Below are positions 19,501 through 22,204 of a stretch of DNA of 22,204 bases, piece after piece (the stretch's first letter is position 1; each line of letters starts with the position of its first letter). The DNA comes from Conidiobolus incongruus B7586 (Eukaryota > Entomophthoromycota > Entomophthoromycetes > Entomophthorales > Conidiobolaceae). A program made the position numbers and the translations under genes. The notes beneath the pieces were generated by a model that saw only the letters and a program-made list of their open reading frames with translations, made no database searches and was not told where the DNA came from. The stretch covers positions 1 to 22,204 of the forward strand of contig JNEM01009914.1 of assembly GCA_000697335.1 (NCBI GenBank), in the 5' to 3' direction.

Positions 19501-19587
19501 TTCTAAACTAGCCTTCCAATTTTTTAGTATATTCTCTCTTTGACCTTCTTTTAATTGCGTTCTCCAATTTAAATTCTGATTATCCAT
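16549..19587 (-). CDS. MED15: Mediator tail subunit Med15 (Gal11 type)
   Basis: Co-activator subunit of the Mediator tail, which links DNA-bound activators to RNA polymerase II. A single 1012-residue exon. Residues 5-75 match the KIX-like activator-binding domain: NWRTQLKEGQRENILKNW, then EKSIYDTASSQQEYLQRC, the family pattern of W-R-x-Q-L near the start and E-x-x-I-Y-x-x-A-x-S-x-x-x-Y-L later. A long Gln/Asn/Pro-rich low-complexity part follows, with a pure run of 13 Gln at 168-180. A conserved helical block at about 485-572 (LIKLKALIQSQLAVAKEGKFG) matches the central Med15 region. A short AT-hook-like TGRPPRK is at 726-732. The C-terminal 65 residues (LPERDVSNPVAYATKALELL) are conserved-looking and probably anchor the protein in Mediator. 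Length and composition are typical of fungal Gal11 proteins. Confidence 0.9.
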   Translation of the reverse strand: MDNQNLNWRTQLKEGQRENILKNWKASLEKLPGINVAQLDNIVFQTEKSIYDTASSQQEYLQRCWQKVEEIKNSFGQNPQQFANNNLQFMGMNQLPMVNQQLGFNNQQPQFNPQLGNLNPAMAQQINPAFFQNNPSTNMLSQLQRMNMLKQQGLANPNLHVLQQLKLQQQQQQQQQQQQQIQQLQQAAQVQQPVQKLPDQIPTIPSMPIQNITATTLTQPQQLQQPVVRPTTVQLANATQIPSTLNLNTGAKATVVPANPQNPSAMFNYPNQFTANNPAGNMSFGNVNLQALLAANPQLRQNLNPTQLAQLAQMSNLNKQINPAQFQMLLQTQAAQNQAHIQAQALAMNQNQMSRPLSQQVPGGTLQQNQPTVISQPTLVPPVPGQVQSKTNNFTSPAMAPQKLANQQVQPNPAQSPAVKPVASTPVVTTSEQPPVQASPAQSPHVIAPSTGSQSEKTDAEIQKIVQDLTIQAKSSTKIPPPIPNLSAQDQQAIRQELEKGAKLYDQIDRLIFFTCKFTNEAATSRLIKLKALIQSQLAVAKEGKFGLNADMISKLNQDLMRQHTRIENSIKGPNSAKLGPVSMAQSTSTNSQSTPATTPIIASNSLSSEITPLPLPPTNVTPVMTQKTLSNPVSQASPAASTPQSTAPVTNTNPNPQVNTIINPTINPLQNSLMMNFGNPVQPPGLNPMAMATQSLANAAMPIMANMVQPAMNPVRGPPVRTTRTGRPPRKQSQQMIPQPGARPILGNLQQPQFPHFTIPSQQMMMGANRPMQTPQGMNPYLYNQAIMRPVGMYPQMGITAPVQGVSQPADQKAADQQKLEQTAVKTEAPAGDALKAQKLEAAGSPAPTNTTDAPKEESKNSTELAAATNSPLPAAFKSAVDHMKLNITNLQIPPNVKRKTLPQSQQNNTTNSTTSPTSAHPNTKSDNPIKRENDTTSNTNSTEEPKSKMIKLELPERDVSNPVAYATKALELLKHRQNFDSLGPNHPLKNLPKSQTNINEVFKVVMSYKN
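19048..19086 (-). repeat. CAG/CAA polyglutamine tract in MED15
   Basis: Thirteen consecutive glutamine codons, a mixed CAG/CAA run (mixed codons make it less prone to expansion than a pure CAG repeat). It encodes residues 168-180. Polyglutamine tracts are typical of Med15/Gal11 and often vary in length between strains. Confidence 0.95.
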
Positions 19588-20322
19588 CGAGTATTTATTA
19601 GTTAATAAATATTGAGTTTAAACAATAAATAGTAAAATCAAAGGTATTAGTGTGAGAGTTAGTATAAATATTAAAACAATTATTAAGTTAACAGTATATA
19701 CACAATGAATTGAATGACTTTAGTTTAATTCCATTTCATGAAAGATAATTGAATTGAAAAAGCATCCAAAATTGTCAATTTAAAAATTAAATAAGTGGAT
19801 AATTTAATTCATCATGATGTTAAATTTATTTGTTAGAAATTCAACCAATTTGAATTGAATCACTAATTTAAGATAGTTGATTTGATAGAATTGGTAAATT
19901 ACTTGGTTTTGATTCAATTAAATAAATATATGTTTGATAATTGACATTAGGATTATCAAATATAAGTATACAATATTAGAAATATCTGAAAGGAATAGTA
20001 TATGTACCGACATGAATTATAATCCCATTGTTACATTTGTATTGATATAATTATCTCAAAAATAAACCAAAAAGATTCTAATTCTATTAATTTTGAAATA
20101 TGAATGCATTAAATTTTTAATATGGAGATTAAATCTAAATAAATCTTGTCATTGAGCAATTGAATAATATTTTATTCAATATTCTGTCAATAACTTGGTA
20201 ATATTTCCTAAAATTTAAATAATATTTATAAAAACCACTGTATAATAATATTTTCGTATTAATATATCTAGTATTAATATAATTAATCATCAATATATGT
20301 AAGATGTTGATTTAAATCCTAA
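19588..20322. other. AT-rich upstream region of MED15
   Basis: It presumably contains the MED15 promoter, transcribed to the left. TATAAATA occurs at 19662-19669, but oriented away from MED15. There are many short ATTGAATT-like words (for example 19708-19760 and 19845-19860). No coding exon is visible. Confidence 0.6.
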
Positions 20323-20400
20323 ATTACTAAAAATATCGTACTTGTAACAGGGTGGGGACTCTTAGGTGGATCAAGTCTAGAAAAGTTCAACAATGTCCGC
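20323..20400 (+). pseudogene. Relic with Rossmann-type nucleotide-binding motif
   Basis: A 26-codon open stretch encodes a typical first strand and glycine loop of an NAD(P)-binding Rossmann domain: KNIVLVTGWGLLGGSSLEKF, with G-x-G-x-x-G spacing. It resembles the N-terminus of short-chain dehydrogenase/epimerase proteins such as GDP-L-fucose synthase; a nucleoside phosphorylase-type GGSSL motif is an alternative. It has no start codon, and there is no AG acceptor between the upstream stop at 20320-20322 and the motif, so no upstream exon can join it. It ends at a TAA at 20401. Its GC content is far above the surroundings. Most likely a short remnant of a lost gene. Confidence 0.3.
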
Positions 20401-22204
20401 TAATCAATCTAAAATTGATACTTTAATTAATTGAAAATGAGTTAATATAGACTTGGTAAAATAAATAATAGCATATATAGTTGATGGCTGAAAGTGATAT
20501 ATGTTTAGCAGGAATGAGTCCTACTTCCGTGTTATAGAATTCTTGAAAATATTTTTGAGTGGCAATAGTGGATTCTCAAATAAAATATCTCATATTTGTT
20601 AAACTTTTTTTGTTTTAAACAATTTCAATTGAAATATTCAAATTTGGTTATATTTGAGGATACTTATTTATGTCTTTGTGATTCAATTAAATGAATATTA
20701 ATTTCAGACTTTAATATTATAATATATCACTCTGAAAAATATATCTATTAATTAATTATGAACACTTCAAAATATTATTATAACCATATCATGTATACTA
20801 AAATTTTTAAATATAAATATCCAAAAAAGATCAAGGTAATTATTGATTGTGTGGAAATATTATATTGCAATTATTTTCTTTTGAATTTGTAATCAAGTTT
20901 CATTAATCATAATTAATTCATTAATCACAATAATAATAATAACTCTAAATATAAATACTTTTAAACATAAATATGTATTAATGTTCCGAATATTAAACTA
21001 GTGATTCTCATTTCATATTATTGATAGTAATAAATTATATATTTCTTTTTATTAATTATAATGTTTTTACTATTTTAATATTGTATATATATTAATATAA
21101 TTATAGATATTTTTATTATAGTCTCTTATAAATATATAGTAGAATATAAATTCTAATCTATAATATCTCAATACAATTAAATATCCGTAATTTGAGATTA
21201 TAGTTTCAATATATTCTATTTCAAAATATCAAAATTCAATCGAAATACTTCATAGCCATCATGTTATATACTTACTGTTAAATCCTAAATGTATTATTTT
21301 TTTAATCGTATATTTATATGATGGTTAAAATAGAAGAGTGTTGAATATATCAACAATTACTATATCAAGAAAGCTCAATAATTATTTATCACGAAGCTTT
21401 GTTTTATTTTCTATATAATAATCATGACAGTTAGATTTATTTTTACAACCATTCCAATATATCAATATATCTTGAAAGATGTAATAGTTAATATAAACAC
21501 CAATGTTTGAACTAGTTAGGAAATATTTCAATTTCAATTCTTTGCAAACTTTATTTTTATTGATACTAAATTAGCTATTAAATTTCAATATAATTAAACG
21601 ATGGAGCTTTCCAACTTTATATTTTTTTATAGTTTTAGAGTATTTTGTATCAAATATTAGAATAATTTTAAATTATTATATATCCAATATTCAATCATAA
21701 GTTGCGATTAATATTAATTATTTTTATTAACAAGTTTTTATATAACTAATAAATTCTTTTTTGATTTAGAGTGAGAGAATGGCAGTTTTCTATTATATAA
21801 ACGTTTTGAAAAAAATATAGATTAATATTTTAAGATATACAACAATATTCTTATTATATTTCTATTAAGGTAAGGTATGATTTAATGCAATTAATATGGT
21901 ATCCCTTCTAATTTTAATAATATGAATAAATTTAAATGATATATATTAATTTAATAATCTATATTAATAAATCTCAAAGTATTTTGAAATATCACAATAG
22001 ATCAATAAAATAAAATATAAATTAATTTGATAAATATTGAAAATTAAACAATATTAAGTTTTCTATACAATTTTATGTTCAATAAACCTAATTAAAATAT
22101 AACCAATTAGTTTTTCTTAGTTACAAAAAATTAAAAAAATATCTAATTTATTAATTTTTATTTTTAAAATATATTATTAGTTTTTGAAAATATATATATA
22201 TATA
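20401..22204. other. AT-rich region to the end of the window
   Basis: A mildly GC-richer patch continues to about 20570 and includes an 18-codon open stretch ending at the TAG of 20535-20537 (ESDICLAGMSPTSVL), which may belong to the same decayed gene as the relic at 20323. From about 20580 onward the DNA is almost pure A/T sequence with no visible gene, RNA or repeat array, ending in a short (TA)n run. Confidence 0.6.

Noticed and set aside
20393-20434. ATG with a good context followed by 13 codons (MSANQSKIDTLIN)
   Set aside because: Stops quickly with no donor site before the stop; overlaps the Rossmann relic in another frame.
22190-22204. (TA)n run at the right edge as a possible telomere or microsatellite
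   Set aside because: Too short, and plain AT dinucleotides are common throughout; not a telomeric repeat.

Overview
The window is nuclear DNA from a very AT-rich fungus. Protein-coding exons stand out as islands of moderate GC in a background of long A/T tracts. Three genes point to a fungus: a pyruvate carboxylase of fungal type without a recognisable mitochondrial presequence, a P2B calcium ATPase with a long N-terminal extension as in fungal Pmc1, and a Gal11/Med15-type Mediator tail subunit. Introns are mostly 46-61 bp, begin mainly with GTAAGN/GTAAAT-like donors and end in TAG or CAG, with CTAAT/TTAAT-like branch sequences close to the acceptor. Moderately intron-rich genes, standard codon use and large AT-rich spacers fit an early-diverging lineage (zoopagomycote or entomophthoralean-like) better than a budding yeast. 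That placement is inference only.

Layout: 1-2760 is AT-rich spacer ending in a TATA box. 2761-6641 (+) is PYC1 in five exons. 7488-8733 (+) is an unrecognised seven-exon gene with a beta-rich C-terminal half. 9172-9243 (-) is tRNA-Cys(GCA). 9835-13440 (-) is an intronless P2B Ca2+-ATPase (PMC1 type). 13521-15698 is a cluster of small candidate genes: two single-exon ORFs, a two-exon CxxC/CxxC zinc-ribbon candidate (-), a divergent small candidate (+), and a three-exon gene (-) whose product looks like an LSm/Sm fold. 16218-16289 (-) is tRNA-Glu(TTC). 16549-19587 (-) is an intronless MED15. 19588-22204 is almost empty AT-rich DNA holding one short relic with a Rossmann-type dinucleotide-binding motif.

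The genes do not form a pathway. PYC1 feeds oxaloacetate to central metabolism, the ATPase clears cytosolic Ca2+, and MED15 is a transcription co-activator subunit; they are ordinary neighbours in a eukaryotic genome. No operon-like unit, CRISPR array, intact transposon, virus-like element or toxin gene was seen. The most interesting content is the set of small, intron-split genes between 14.1 and 15.7 kb, which simple ORF finding breaks up or misses, and the unrecognised gene at 7.5-8.7 kb.
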